Below, one piece after another: positions 13,255 through 24,785 of a DNA stretch of 64,000 bases. The DNA is from Siphonodentalium dalli (Eukaryota > Mollusca > Scaphopoda > Gadilida > Siphonodentaliidae). A program made the position numbers and the translations under genes. Every line of letters begins with the position of its first letter. The stretch's first letter is position 1. The stretch is from positions 12,296,036 through 12,360,035 of the forward strand of contig CP136069.1 in the NCBI GenBank assembly GCA_032622095.1. The letters are read 5' to 3'. A model generated the notes under the pieces. It made no database searches. It saw nothing but the letters and a program-made list of their open reading frames with translations, and had not been told where the DNA came from.

Positions 13255-14707
13255 TTCTCCGTATATATGCCGTGCCTGCAATGCTGCCTTCTGTAGATGG
13301 AATGGTGCGATACTTGGTGTTACTTGTTTTATCCACTTAGTAAATATTTTGGTAACCGCACCAGTAGCCCCTATAACTATTGGAATCACGCTTGTCTCAA
13401 GACATAGTGGTCGATGAACTTATGTGTATAGTACCGGGTAGTAATTGCTTGGTCTTGGGCCGCTATAATAGTAGCTTCTGTTTTTGCTTTCAAACCCGCT
13501 AGCTGCAACCACCGGTATGATTCATCTTTATCTATAGTTGGAATATGTATATAGTTAGCATGCTGGTCATGCATGTTTTTCTTTTCATATGTTTTATGCC
13601 ATCACATTCGTATACACCTAGATATTTATAAATGTCTGTTGATTCTAATTCTAATTCTTTTATTTCTCCACCGTCTTTCAGCTTTACATCATGTGTTGAT
13701 ATTATTTCGCCAGCCTTCATTGTCAATTTTGAGCATTTGTCATATATAATATCCAAATTGCATTATGATGTCGTCGCTGAATTCTTTCACAAGGTGCATG
13801 AAGCATCTTTATTGTGTTCTGATTCATTTCCCCATATCCTAGTCCAGAAATCTTCAACTTCTCTAATACCTGGGGGATCATCAACAGTGATACTGGTTGT
13901 ATTCAGCTCCCTATAAAACTGTTCAGCATTAGTTCCGAACTGCTTATTTTGAAAATATTGTTTTGTTCTTTTTTGGTACCTCCTTATTCTTTGTGATTTT
14001 GCTTGGATTTTCTACTTTAACGTTTCTATTATTTCTTGCAGTTTTGTTTGATCGTTGATTGTGTATTTCTTCATTAGTCTTCATTAGCCAACTTTCACAT
14101 TATCTTTGTCTATCTCTACCAGAACTCACTTTGGTTCGATCTTTTGCTTTCTCTTCCTTTTGATTGTAGCTGCTGGTTTGTTTGCTACTACTACCGACGC
14201 GGCAGAGTATACTAGTGTGTTAATTTGTGTCAGATTCATTTGTTCTCCACTCAATATTGATGATATTGCTTTATTGGCACAATGTATTTCATTCCTCGCC
14301 TTTTTGTTCTTTGTTATTTTGGGAATATGTTGTCTTTCATTTGGACTTTTCAGCATTTCAGTTTCATATATCTGCTTGATGTTAAGTTTTAGTTCAGTTG
14401 CATGTGTGTCCATTTCCTGGTCATTTCCTGTTCCTGTTGTGAATTCACAAGTGGTGTTTTCTGACAACATATTTGAATCGGTAGTAACTGCTTCTGGTGT
14501 TAACCTTGTTGTTTGTTTTGTATCTTCGTCATCAGATGTTCTATTATCAATCGCATTTATGGCAGTTGTTATCTCGACTTTCACTCTGTTTTCTATTGCA
14601 TTTATCTCTTCTTCAGTTAACAATTTCGCTCCACCTTTTGATGATTGCGCTTTGACAATGACTCCCTTCTGATTCATTATTATTATTATTATTATTATAT
14701 ACATCAC
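13255..14707 (-). pseudogene. RLE-type non-LTR retrotransposon ORF, internally deleted copy 2
   Basis: Reading the minus strand from 14707, an N-terminal region includes LTEEEINAIENRVKVEI and IPKITKNKKARN. After stops come LMKKYTINDQTKLQEII, AKSQRIRRYQKRTKQY, AEQFYREL and FWTRIWGNESEHN. The frame then jumps at about 13760 to the thumb block YDKCSKLTMKAGEI...YKYLGVYE, then GLKAKTEATIIAAQDQAI. At 13390-13266 comes IPIVIGATGAVTK..LQKAAL, the characteristic C-terminal end of RLE-type elements. The catalytic palm with its YxDD box is deleted, and several stops and shifts are present. An (AAT)n tract lies at the 5' edge (14675-14698). Confidence 0.82.
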
Positions 14708-14819
14708 AGATAGGCTTTATATACATCACATATAGGCTTAAACGTCTCCTCCCGTATATAATTTACTCCGACCAAACAATATGTTTTTGCTGACAGGTAT
14801 ATTGGAGATTATACTAGGT

Positions 14820-15660
14820 TCATCCTATGACATAATACATCAAGGGAAAATCCACAATAAGACTGGGGTACTGCTCCTAGTAGACTTTGAAAAAGAATTT
14901 CACTGAGTTTCATGGTCGTTCTTACATATTAGGTGTCTTAACTTCTTAAAATTCCATGTAAGAAATGGACCATTTTACATGATGACGCTAGCTCTTCCAT
15001 GGTGATTAAAATTCGCATATCACATTTTCATTAATTCGGGAGTGGCTGTCCACAGGTTGCAGCCATGCATATCCCCGCTGTGTTCTCCTCTACGCTGAGG
15101 TGTTAGTTAGCATAAAACAGAATGACAAAATTAAAGGAATAGTTCTCAGTGGTTCAAAGTATAAAATATCACAATACGCGGACGACACGGCGTTCACATT
15201 TGATGGTAATGGAAGTAACATACTTATGCATGAACCCGGTACTCATTACTTGACCTGTGTGCTCGGGTTTCGTGAGTGCGCACCAATTCTGATAAATATC
15301 GGACGGCAATGAAAGGATCAAAAACAACATATGAATCGAACATGTGCCAAGATTTTAAATTATTCTACTAAAAACGATCGACTTTCTGGGCATTAAAATT
15401 CGACACTCATCTTTAAAAATGATGTCGTCAAACTATTATAGTAGAATTGAGGACAGAACGGCTAATCAAGATATGGCCCCACAGGCTTTTAACCCCAGTT
15501 GCAAGACTAAGACATCAAGATGGAAGTGCACGTTTTGCATAAATACAGCCAAATATGACAAGAGATTTTCAACAAAGTATTTCTCTGGATCTATCTGGCG
15601 AAAAATCTTGAATTTCAAATATCATCACCTTCATAGTATATATAATCTAAGAAGTTATTA
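14820..15660 (+). pseudogene. LINE reverse transcriptase remnant
   Basis: The plus strand reads GVLLLVDFEKEFH*VSWSF (the RT block normally ending FDS.SW), then after frame changes VLLYAEVLVSIKQNDKIKGI and KISQYADDTAFTF. The YADD box is the catalytic RT motif, and KISQYADDT with a preceding IKGI is typical of L1/Tx1- or CR1-like LINEs. A further thumb-like piece (LLTPVARL in a shifted frame) lies near 15485-15510. Several stops make it inactive. Orientation matches the endonuclease remnant at 7.6-8.1 kb. Confidence 0.8.
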
Positions 15661-15664
15661 AGAG

Positions 15665-16540
15665 ACAACAAAAACAATGGATTTTAATACATTTGAGAGG
15701 TTGAGTATATTATTTTGTTTTGTCCCTTTAGGTACCGAGAACTGAAAACATAATAAATAGTTTCACACAACACTCCAATCATCAAACAGCTTATTGTCCT
15801 GGCTCCATGAGAGGAGGCTTCATCTGTATCACAATGTGGAGTTAGATTTTTAATTGCATAATCTAGTGTCATACCCCCAAATATTGTAATGAAGAATAAA
15901 GCAGTCAGCGATATTCCAGCCCAATGAACACAACTGTTGATATGCAGTGTGGTCAACTCAAGCAGGGATCAATCGACATAAATTAGGTCACAGTGTTTAT
16001 AAGCAATAATGTGTGGGTTTTGGGAGAACAGGCTGGATGGTTATGTGTGCTGGCTTTTAGCGATGCCTCGGGCCAGATATTTTGTCCGGCAAGCCTCGTG
16101 ACCGGCCCAAATTTCTGGCCCCTTGGCTGAGATTTTTCCATCACACACCCCAGGTCATGATGGATACTATTAATCTCAACTTATCGCTACTCTAATGTTT
16201 GTGCTTCACGTGTGTGTGTCTGTCTGTCTCATTTTCTTGTTATATTTATTTCCTCAATAAAAAAGTATAATTCCTACACTCTCGTTATTCTGTTACATAT
16301 CCTCTGTCTTGTTTTTTAGTGCCACCGCACACGCTACGATTAAAATCGTAAGTGGGGAAAATCGCTACGATTTGGTTACGATACTGTCGTGGGCATGCGC
16401 ATCGGATGCTTCCTCCTGCGATTGTCCCCACTCAGCATGTGCGGCGGCACTTACGGTTTAAGCAAATCTAACATTTCATATCCAGGTATCATTATCCTAA
16501 TCGCAATTTTACTCTAGGTTTATAAAATATCCACTGATAT
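15665..16540. other. Intronic stretch before exon 3 without recognisable genes
   Basis: The only structure noted is a GT-rich patch at about 16207-16230 and a palindrome-like pair around 16335-16400 (CTACGATTaaaATCGTA and ATCGCTACGAT). No coding signal is seen. Confidence 0.4.
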
Positions 16541-16549
16541 CGTACTTAC

Positions 16550-16750
16550 AGTTTTCATGTACGTGGCCCCATGTGCCAAGCAACAGTTTTAGATCATCCA
16601 GCATCTGGCTGGATTTGAGTGTTATCAGATGCGCACCTTCCTCAACACAACAATCCCGTGCGTCATTCCATGTCTTATATGTGGAACTGTATCGGAGGTT
16701 ATATTGCATTCCGTCCAGAGTATGTTGCGAATAAATTCCCGATGAGCAAG
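16550..16750 (-). CDS. Exon 3: N-terminal half of a C-type-lectin-like domain
   Basis: The exon encodes residues 171-237. The acceptor is CTTCTCAAG after a pyrimidine-rich run and the donor is GTAAGT, both phase 1. It starts with Cys172 and contains TYKTWNDARDCC and EEGAHLITLKS, which match the first helix and the G-x-x-L strand of C-type-lectin folds. The double cysteine (204-205) is unusual: one normally pairs with the last cysteine of the domain. The frame is open beyond the nearest methionine, so the exon start was set by the acceptor and by phase agreement with exon 2. Confidence 0.9.
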
Positions 16751-16889
16751 CTTGAGAAGATCATAGAAATGTTAATGAGAAAAGATGTCGCAAACACCCG
16801 GTACACATGTACAGTTTCAAATATTAATTTACGACAGCAGCATACTCGTTATGATTTAACATCACTTTTGGCTTTAGTTCCATTTACAA

Positions 16890-17065
16890 TAATGTGAAAA
16901 CCAAAAGTAATACATTACATAGATTTATAAGTACCAACTATGATGCATTACCTGAACTAAAAATAACAAATGTGATGCATTAACTAGATTTATAAATACC
17001 AAATGTAATGTGATGCATAATTACCACGATTTATAAATACAAAATGTGATGCATTACCGGATATT
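16890..17065 (+). repeat. Minisatellite, about 33 bp, left array
   Basis: About five copies of a unit resembling ATACCAAATGTGATGCATTA followed by CCTAGATTTATAA. The same unit in the same orientation makes a longer array at 20955-21260. The two arrays flank the large inverted-repeat element between them. Confidence 0.75.
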
Positions 17066-17552
17066 GTAATCAACAATATATTACATGTATCTTTATTTTT
17101 AACTACTATATAGAGTAGAAGACAATCTACACAATTCTGACGTCATATATGTTCCTTTCATCGAACACGATAGCTAACTGGTTCAATGAAACTTGCAGTA
17201 CTGAAATCAACACGATCACACGTGTGGTGATGTAAGCGATAATGAAACAATATTGCTTGGGAAAACAATATTTATCTTGTCTATTTGTCAGCTTCACACT
17301 TTAGACATTGGGAGCGGGTTGTATTACTGATTGCTATTTCCTGAGTATAATAACTTTCCAAAACAAGGCAGCTGATAATCAGGTAGGACCCAGTACCATC
17401 ACATACATAATTAAGACCACACACCATCATTAGCAATTCAGTCATGTAGTAACTTAATATAGATTACAAGTATAGCTCTATACATGCCTATATACACACA
17501 TATGCACACATATATATACATATATATAAGGATAAACTGTCATATGGACTGT

Positions 17553-17890
17553 TTTTATGGAGATGTAACCGTGAGGTAAGTGGTCATAACTTGAGTAAAA
17601 CCCTTCATACAAGTTATGACCACTTATCTCACGGTTACATAAAAACAGTCCACATGATAGTTAATCTTTATATTTATATACATTTAGCGAAAGAGCCACT
17701 TTTGTAAATGTATTTAAATCGAAAAGTGTATCATGACAAAACCAGTCCAAAATATCCCATAGCAAGTTAACAGGAACAATTTCTTTATATTGAAACCTGA
17801 TGAGTTATTAAGTCAATCCTGCGCGATTCCAAATGCGCCCAAAACACTACGCGTTCTTCTTTCCATAACAAATGACACGGCGATGTAATT
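17553..17890 (+). repeat. Hairpin-headed interspersed family C, copy 1
   Basis: A foldback of GATGTAACCGTGAGGTAAGT with its inverted partner (17562-17640) is followed by a conserved body with TTTAGCGAAA..CACTTTTGTAAATG and AAATGCGCCCAA. Another copy in the same orientation is at 28463-28835, similar along its length. No coding capacity. Confidence 0.7.
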
Positions 17891-17897
17891 ATGGGGT

Positions 17898-17901
<4 letters not shown>

Positions 17902-17934
<33 letters not shown>
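17902..17934 (+). repeat. (TG)n microsatellite
   Basis: About 16 uninterrupted TG units lie directly after the family C copy. Confidence 0.97.
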
Positions 17935-17936
<2 letters not shown>

Positions 17937-19349
17937 TGTGTGTATATATACCTTTAACATAGCATTTACACACACACTCTTCTCGGCTGGTGATCATTTT
18001 TGTGACACGGCTACCACAGTGGATCAACGGACACGGACCAAAACCGGAAGTCGTAGATTTCGAGGTAAAGAAAAAAAAGTCAACAAATATTTGTTGACAT
18101 TTTTCGACGTGTTTTTTGGAATATAAACGGTTGGATATCATTTCTGACCAACTGAAGGTGAGTGAATAGTTCTTCACTAATGTTCGGACACCGACGATCA
18201 ATTTAAGTCAGTTAGTTAGTTAGTGTTCTATTGCGGAAAAAATGCCATTTAATCATCGCCGCGAGACGATTTCTTCCCCAAAATATCCCAGAAAATCATA
18301 CTTATCACATTCATCACAGACAGCTGTCGCAACAACCTATACACCAATCGAAAGTCCTGTTTTCCCCCCACAAATGCATATTTTGAGTATTTTCACGAAC
18401 TGTCTCAAAATTCCAAATTTCATCTTTTGATGCGGGTACCCACCTCGAAAATACTGTCCGGTTAGTCCCGAAAAATTTAATCATTAGTTGTAAAAAATCT
18501 GTCCGCTTAGTCGTGATTTTGCTGAAGTCTGCCATCTTCAATTTCTGGTCGAAAAAGCAACTTTGCCGCAGATGATTGGCGTTTCATTTGACTTTTGCGT
18601 GGCCACAATGGTTCTGGGTGTTCATAATGTTGTATATGTCTCATGGGCAACATAACACCCAGGCGGTGTCTTATATATATATAACTGAACTGTAACCTGT
18701 AACTGAAATCCAACCACGAAGTACATGTTTGGTAAACATATAACTTTTGATGTATGTCATATTGTTAACTCTGACTTGTCATCACTATCGGAAGGCCGAC
18801 ATAAAAAAAATGTTAGATTTACATCCAATTTGTTTTTCATAAAAATACAGCGGTGTGCCGATTTGTAACCTTTATATTTGATCACACACAGGTTATACAG
18901 GAGGCAGCTTGTTCGTCCTTCTGTGGATGCAATTTTCGGAGTTTTTATTCCTATATTTTGCGGTCATTTGTTTTTTGCTTGGCATATATATTTAGTACCA
19001 TGGGAACATGTGAACCTATGATTATGAATTATGTCAGACTTTTTTGTGGAGTTATATGACATTTTTCGACTTAGAAAATTATTGTTTTCAATATTCAGCA
19101 ATGGGTAAAACAATAACCAGGAGGGGACTAAAACATACTGTCGGAGGGGTGTACAGCTATATCTGTTACTAATATTAGCTTAAGTTCAAGTCAACTAAGC
19201 GATATTATTATATAATTCCAGGTGCTACTGACGAGAGGGTAGCATGCCTGTCGTCATATGTGACCATGCACTTTGAGGCAAATGCTGGCGGCTTCGCTGA
19301 GGCAATCGACCATGGGATTGTACAACACCCGAATGAACGCTTGAAAATA

Positions 19350-19520
19350 AAATATGGCCGTATTACCACTTGTTTTAGAGTTATCCATCTTCATCCGCAA
19401 TTTTGACCGAAACCACCCTTTTGACGGCGTGTTTCTGGGCAGCAATCAATTGAAATAACAAACTTAAATAATCGATATCTGATCACACTTGAGCTTTGAT
19501 GGGTTGGTTTCTCGACTCGA
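19350..19520 (+). repeat. Family B fragment inside the inverted-repeat spacer
   Basis: The segment with TAGAGTTATCCATCTTCATC, CGCAATTTTG, then CGTGTTTCTGGGC and AATCGATATCTGATCAC-like words matches 34140-34290 and 3330-3430. It supports a composite origin for the spacer. Confidence 0.6.
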
Positions 19521-19607
19521 CTCGACTAAAACAGAAGGTACTAGTAATACTGTCGCGAGTCACCCATTTTGATAAAGAAGTTAGGTAGTTCCCTATCTCA
19601 ACCATCC

Positions 19608-19805
19608 AAAGCAATGAAAACAAGGAGGTGATATGTCAATATGAGTTCAGGTTTAGTTATAGATACACCTATTTATTCACCAGGGGTACATAGTTACATA
19701 TAACCATGAATTGCGCTTAATCGCAAATAATTATGCTTAAGTGATATTGCTTAACTGGAATTAATTATAAAATGTGAATTTGGCCTCCCATTAAAATGGA
19801 AATAA
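19608..19805 (+). repeat. Palindrome-bearing family E, short copy
   Basis: The flank reads ATGAAAACAA..GATATGTCAATA..CCTATTTATTCA, then a few CTTAAG-type words (GAATTGCGCTTAATCGCAA, TGCTTAAGTG), then AAATGTGAATTTGGC. The same two flanks enclose a much longer palindrome array at 52470-52830, so the array has expanded or contracted between copies. Confidence 0.65.
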
Positions 19806-20871
19806 ACATTTGCATATTTGATGGCTATGCTATAATATGTAATATTAGCGAAAATTCTCCGAAATATGGTTGGTGCCAGTAGTTTAAAACATAAAAATAA
19901 AGGGGTGTGTACCCGAAAATGTAGTGAAACCATTATACAATCGTAACCAATTCTGGGGTGGTGGGAAAGTGGCCATAATGAAAACAAACAGCATGGGTCC
20001 CAATTTGTTTTTCGGAAATTAATAGAATTTTAATTTTTTTTTCAAGTATTGGGAAATACATCTGCACCTCACACCATCTCAACAATCTGTTGCTACGGCC
20101 TTGGTAATGGAGAGCATTTTAATATTCTTGTTCTAAAAATATTTCCATAAATAATTCTTTGATTAATGACCTTACACGATCTGAACGAATGTTATGAGAA
20201 CAAATTGCAAACTGTACTCGGTAGCTAAACTTGATCAGTATACTATAGTTGCAACAGAAAAGCAGTTGGCCAAAAATGTGCCACTGTCAACGAAAGGCCG
20301 CCAACCAACTAACCCATTTCGACTCTTGATTGAACAACAATAACTGTCCGCCCGGTCCGGTGGATTGCGACTAAATTCCGGAGTGTACAGGACTAACCGG
20401 ACAGTTTTTTCGAGGTGGGTACCCGCATCAAAAGATGAAATTTGGAATTTTGAGACAATCCGTGAAAATACTCAAAATATGCATTTGTGGGGGGGGAACA
20501 GGACTTTCGATTGGTATATAGGTTGCTGCGACAGCTGTCTGCGATGAATGTGATAAGTATGATTTTCTGGGATATTTTGGGGAAGACATCGTCTCGCGGC
20601 GATGATTAAATGGCATTTTTTTCCGCAATAGAACACTGACAACAGACTTAAATTGATCGTCGGTGTCCGAACATTAGTGAAGAACTATTCACCCACCTTC
20701 AGTTGATCAGAAATGATATCCAACCGTTTATATTCCAAAAAACACGTCGAAAAATGTCAACAACTATTTGTTGACTTTATTTTCTCCACCTCGACATCTA
20801 CGACTTCCGGTTTTGGTCCGTGTCTATTGATCCACTGTGGCTACAAATTGTCGACATTGTAAATACGTTAC

Positions 20872-20952
20872 AGTGTCTCCAGTTTTCTGGTATTGCGTGA
20901 TAACAGGCTCGGTTGGTCCAATACCACACTATAACAGACAACTGGAGACACT
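20872..20952. repeat. Short hairpin element beside the right inverted arm
   Basis: The arms AGTGTCTCCAGTT (20872-20884) and AACTGGAGACACT (20940-20952) are perfect inverted repeats. A second inner pair is CTGGTATTG with CAATACCAC. This may be a tiny MITE with CAGTGTC-type ends. Confidence 0.6.
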
Positions 20953-20954
20953 AA

Positions 20955-21260
20955 CTTATAATACCAAATATGATGCATTCTGGATTAATAAATACCAATG
21001 AAATGCATTACATAGATTTGTAAATACCAACTGTGATGCATTATCTAGATTTATATATACCAAGTGTGATGGATTACATAGATTTATAAATACCAAATGT
21101 TATTGCATTAACCAGATTCAGCAATACCAATTTTGATGCATTATCTGGATTTATAAATACAAAATGTGAACAGTACCTAGATTTATAAATGCCAAATGTG
21201 ATGCATTACCTAGGTATATAAATACCAAATGTGATGCATAACTACATTTATAACTAAACA
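20955..21260 (+). repeat. Minisatellite, about 33 bp, right array
   Basis: About nine diverged copies of the unit also present at 16890-17065, containing TGTGATGCATTA, CTAGATTTATAA and AATACCAA. Confidence 0.8.
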
Positions 21261-21264
21261 ATTT

Positions 21265-24230
21265 TGTTATTGAAAATCTATCACCATAATTGGTGTCCTT
21301 CTAAAACATTAAAATTAAATTAAATAAATCAACATAAATTTCAACAACAATTAAGATCTTGTTTTTCAGATGGCATATCTTGGTTAAAATATGTAAATAA
21401 AAAGACAAATTGGTTTTGAAACAAATGTCAGGAGCTCTTTAAATATTTTATGGCCAGTTCCTTATTTGCATATTTACATATTTAATAAGTGTTAATTCAT
21501 TTATGATAATGCTTGTGATCATGAATCTACAATGTCTCCATTCTGAGGTTGAAATAATGCAATGGAAAATGCCGAAAAAACATATGCCGGAAAGAATCAG
21601 ACTGCTATGAATTTTTTAGCACAGAGGGTGGGGTGGGTAGTCAGGTATCGGGTAGTTATTTTCTTCCGTTTGTCTGCAAATTATTCCAAGAACCCCCTTT
21701 GATACACTACTATCGTTGATCGCCCATTCGGTTATTCGAAGATTCGAGTTTTACTCTTTATTACACGTTTTGCAATGCTACACTAGTAATACAAGTCAAC
21801 AATGGTGACGCCATCAATATCATATTATTAGGCATATATAAAATATATTGATTTCATAAATGCACCACCTAAGAATTATTCATTTATAACAACTATTCCT
21901 TCAAATTAATACAACTACGGCTTATCACTGAAGGTTTCTCATCCACCACAACAGAAATCCTATATATACGGACCAACAATCTACTAATCAGATTAAATAC
22001 ATCCCCGATACTCCGCAATACAACCTTTAGCATACATTCCAACTGAGACATACTTCATCAGTAATGTTGGCTGTTGGTTTTGAATTGTGTTCCGGCAATA
22101 AAATCTTCAAGAGAGGTCCAGCCATTGTTCACACCTAAATATCGAAAGCAATTAATAAGGTCATAAAAGTTACGTACTGCCACAATGAGACATCCGCGAA
22201 AATACATCCACGAATACATACATCCTGCAACCGGTACTCACTATATACGTTGTTAATCAAAGATATCCCATAGCTGCAATTATTATGATTTTATTATAAT
22301 TTAAATTTGTCAAAAATAGCACAAGTGACGAATATATAAAACAGAATACTGTTCATAAAAATCCAATGCAAATACAATACATTTATTATTATGTTACTAT
22401 TTGACTATTATATATTATTATACGGTACATATCGTAAATGCAACGTCAGATTGTTGATTAATCCTTTCTTATCGCAAACCCAAAATGTGTTGCTCTGCGA
22501 GATATCCATATAACTCCATTGACAGATAAGCCACTAGCAGTAAATACCCATAGGGCGTAATGACACAAAACGTTAAAAGATTTGACCATGTACGTGTACT
22601 ATGATCTTGTGAGTCAGGTGACTGTAGCTGGCAATAAGAAAATACGTTGCAAGTTACAGGTACATGTGGCTGAACCTGGCTATGTGTTTAACATCCGATT
22701 GACTGGTTTATCGTCTATAAGTCGACAGGTCAATGTAGCTTTGTACAGGCAATATATACATCCTGTGGTAAGCAAGAGTTAATGACCGGTGTTGCAAATA
22801 CCGTATAAGCTGCATGTATGCCACTGTAGGTGTTGAGTAGATATCATTTTCCGCGATACGTAACGGTCTCTCAGAATAACGCAGAATGAATTGTAACCCA
22901 CAAATGTCTCAAATAAATAAACGTGAAATTTCTTAACATTACATGTAGGTGCGGGAAGCTTTAACTCCTGTGTAGGGGGCTGAACTCTGCGTGTAGCTCG
23001 TGGTCCAGGTACACTCATTAGGCGAGTAGAGCAGTGCATGAGCGACATAACTAACTATGGCATAGTAATTACGATGACCAATTGTCACCACGCGGCATCA
23101 TAGTAACAGCATACATAATATGGAATTGCTACTCTGGCACGTGTGACTTCAGCCAATATTATTAAAATAATTTAATTTATATTTAATAACATTAATAGAC
23201 AAATGTCAATCTCTATTTTCTCTTCTGACTGTTCGGTCTAGTTAGTAAAATTGGAGTTTACCTACTAGACATAACAAGTCACAGCAGTGAAATATTTTCT
23301 GTACAATAGTTTAATTTATAACGCTTCAAACTGTCATCGATTGTGTTGCCCCTCTCTATTTTTCTATTGCTCACCCCGACATTGTCACTTTTATAGAACC
23401 TTATAACGCAATTTTGTTTCCTGTCCGATATGGGACTCTCACCTTCCAATGCAAGATTTTTTCTGACCGTTATACTTATTCCAGATATTCTAATACCATT
23501 ACATGTATATAATACTTATGTATGTACAATGGTGAATGAATAAAGACTTACTACGAACACACCGACAAAATATATGTATTCTTTAATATGACATGCACGG
23601 GAATCCCGAAATAAATAATTGTCATTCTCACAAAGTTGCGTACGTGGTTTGTGGTAATAATGAAGCTATGTTAAATTACTCAGTTGTATATTATGCGAGC
23701 AGGTCCCAGAAATTTCACACCAATCGGTTAAAGGGTGAACATCACACCATGATACAAGAAATATGTATATCTTTCAACATTGGCATCACATGGATACTTT
23801 AATGTCGGAAACAACAATGCAAACCTGTGATAACTGAAGGAATTGATCTGTGCATTTTGTTCCCCATTAGATGTAGTACCCACCGCACGGTAAGTGTTGG
23901 GTAGTAATAATTTGTCTTTGAGCATGGATCTAGAAAACAATTGCATGAAAATATCTGCGATAGAGATCCACCCATGCACCACTGGACATTGAATCCTGAT
24001 TTTCTTTTACGGCGACCACCGCTTTGTATGAGTTTGTGTATGCAGCAGCTTAAGGGAAATCGATATATTCGGGGACATTTTCAATATGACATACCAATTA
24101 ATGTAAACCCCTCATGGAACTGACGTTGAGAACGCGACGACAATGGACGTCAACTAATGAAGAGAGCGTTATATTCTACATATACAGAGAGCGTTATATT
24201 CTACAACCAAGTAAAGGTTCCATCTGGATC
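21265..24230. other. Intron 2 stretch without recognisable genes
   Basis: Mostly AT-rich. The segment at about 23360-23550 ends in AATGAATAAAGACTTAC and resembles the 3' untranslated end of a retroelement or polyadenylated transcript, but nothing upstream is coding. No other structure is supported. Confidence 0.35.
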
Positions 24231-24237
24231 ACATTAA

Positions 24238-24752
24238 ACGGAATAAAGGCACTCACATTCGGTAGATGTGCACACACTTTAATTATGTGCAACATGACGG
24301 CTAGGAAGAACATGGCGATATAGCTTAACATTGTTCTTATATTCAATAGCGATAGTTCTCCAATAACGACATATCGCCTGATGAAACCATTGTTTTGTAA
24401 ACAAAACTGTTATATTGGTTTGTCAAAACAAAAATCGCTAAACGTGCAATAAGATTATATATTATGTCAGTCTGAATATTAATTTCCGAATATTTGTCAA
24501 TGCACGCACTGATCTTTTTGCAATGTCTACCATCTAGTTTTGATTAAACTTCGGTATATCTTATTGGACTTCTTGAAGTTGTGTATCGGTAATTCCACAG
24601 TAACAGTAATATTTGCATAACAATGGTTTTAATATCCAAAATCTGATTATTAACAATGAAGGGCAATGTATTTGTTAATGTATGTATTTGATAGAATGCT
24701 ACAGACTTTCATGTTATTTCACATGAACCCACCTCGAAGTTCGTTAGTCCCT
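24238..24752. mobile_element. Kolobok-like MITE, copy 3, next to the FN3 exon
   Basis: TTAA lies at 24234-24237 and 24753-24756. The ends are inverted relatives (AAAGGCACTC at the left; AAAGGGACTAACG, read from the right, followed by GGTGGGTTCATGTG). The interior matches 2209-2708, including TGTAAACAAAACTGTTA-like and ATTCCACAGTAACAG-like segments. Its end is about 24 bases inside intron 2, measured from the edge of the GTGAGT donor of exon 2. Confidence 0.7.
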
Positions 24753-24785
24753 TTAAGTCCAACATTATCCATTGATGACACTCAC

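Larger units (their letters stand above)
18010..20845. mobile_element. Element with about 460-bp terminal inverted repeats
   Basis: The left arm 18010-18468 and the right arm 20390-20845 are reverse complements with high similarity (shared stretches such as GATCAATTTAAGTC and GGGTACCCACCTCGAAAA), separated by a spacer of about 1.9 kb. Both arms contain a conserved open frame of about 60 codons (18242-18430 plus; 20628-20428 minus), which is a by-product of the repeat. The spacer has no transposase, so this is a foldback or non-autonomous element with long inverted ends, or a deletion derivative. The outer ends are not sharp enough to define a target duplication. Confidence 0.78.

Noticed and set aside
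14106-14672. 188-codon plus-strand frame with hydrophobic, membrane-like content
   Set aside because: It is the complement of the minus-strand retrotransposon ORF, whose sequence has recognisable family blocks. The hydrophobicity comes from antisense of Lys/Asp/Glu codons.
17785-18201. 138-codon minus-strand frame with a long Thr-His run
   Set aside because: The run is the (TG)n microsatellite, and the rest lies in repeats C and the inverted arm.
18242-20628. Two matching 60-codon frames suggesting a small gene family
   Set aside because: They are the two arms of one inverted repeat. The match extends far outside the frames and shows no codon bias.
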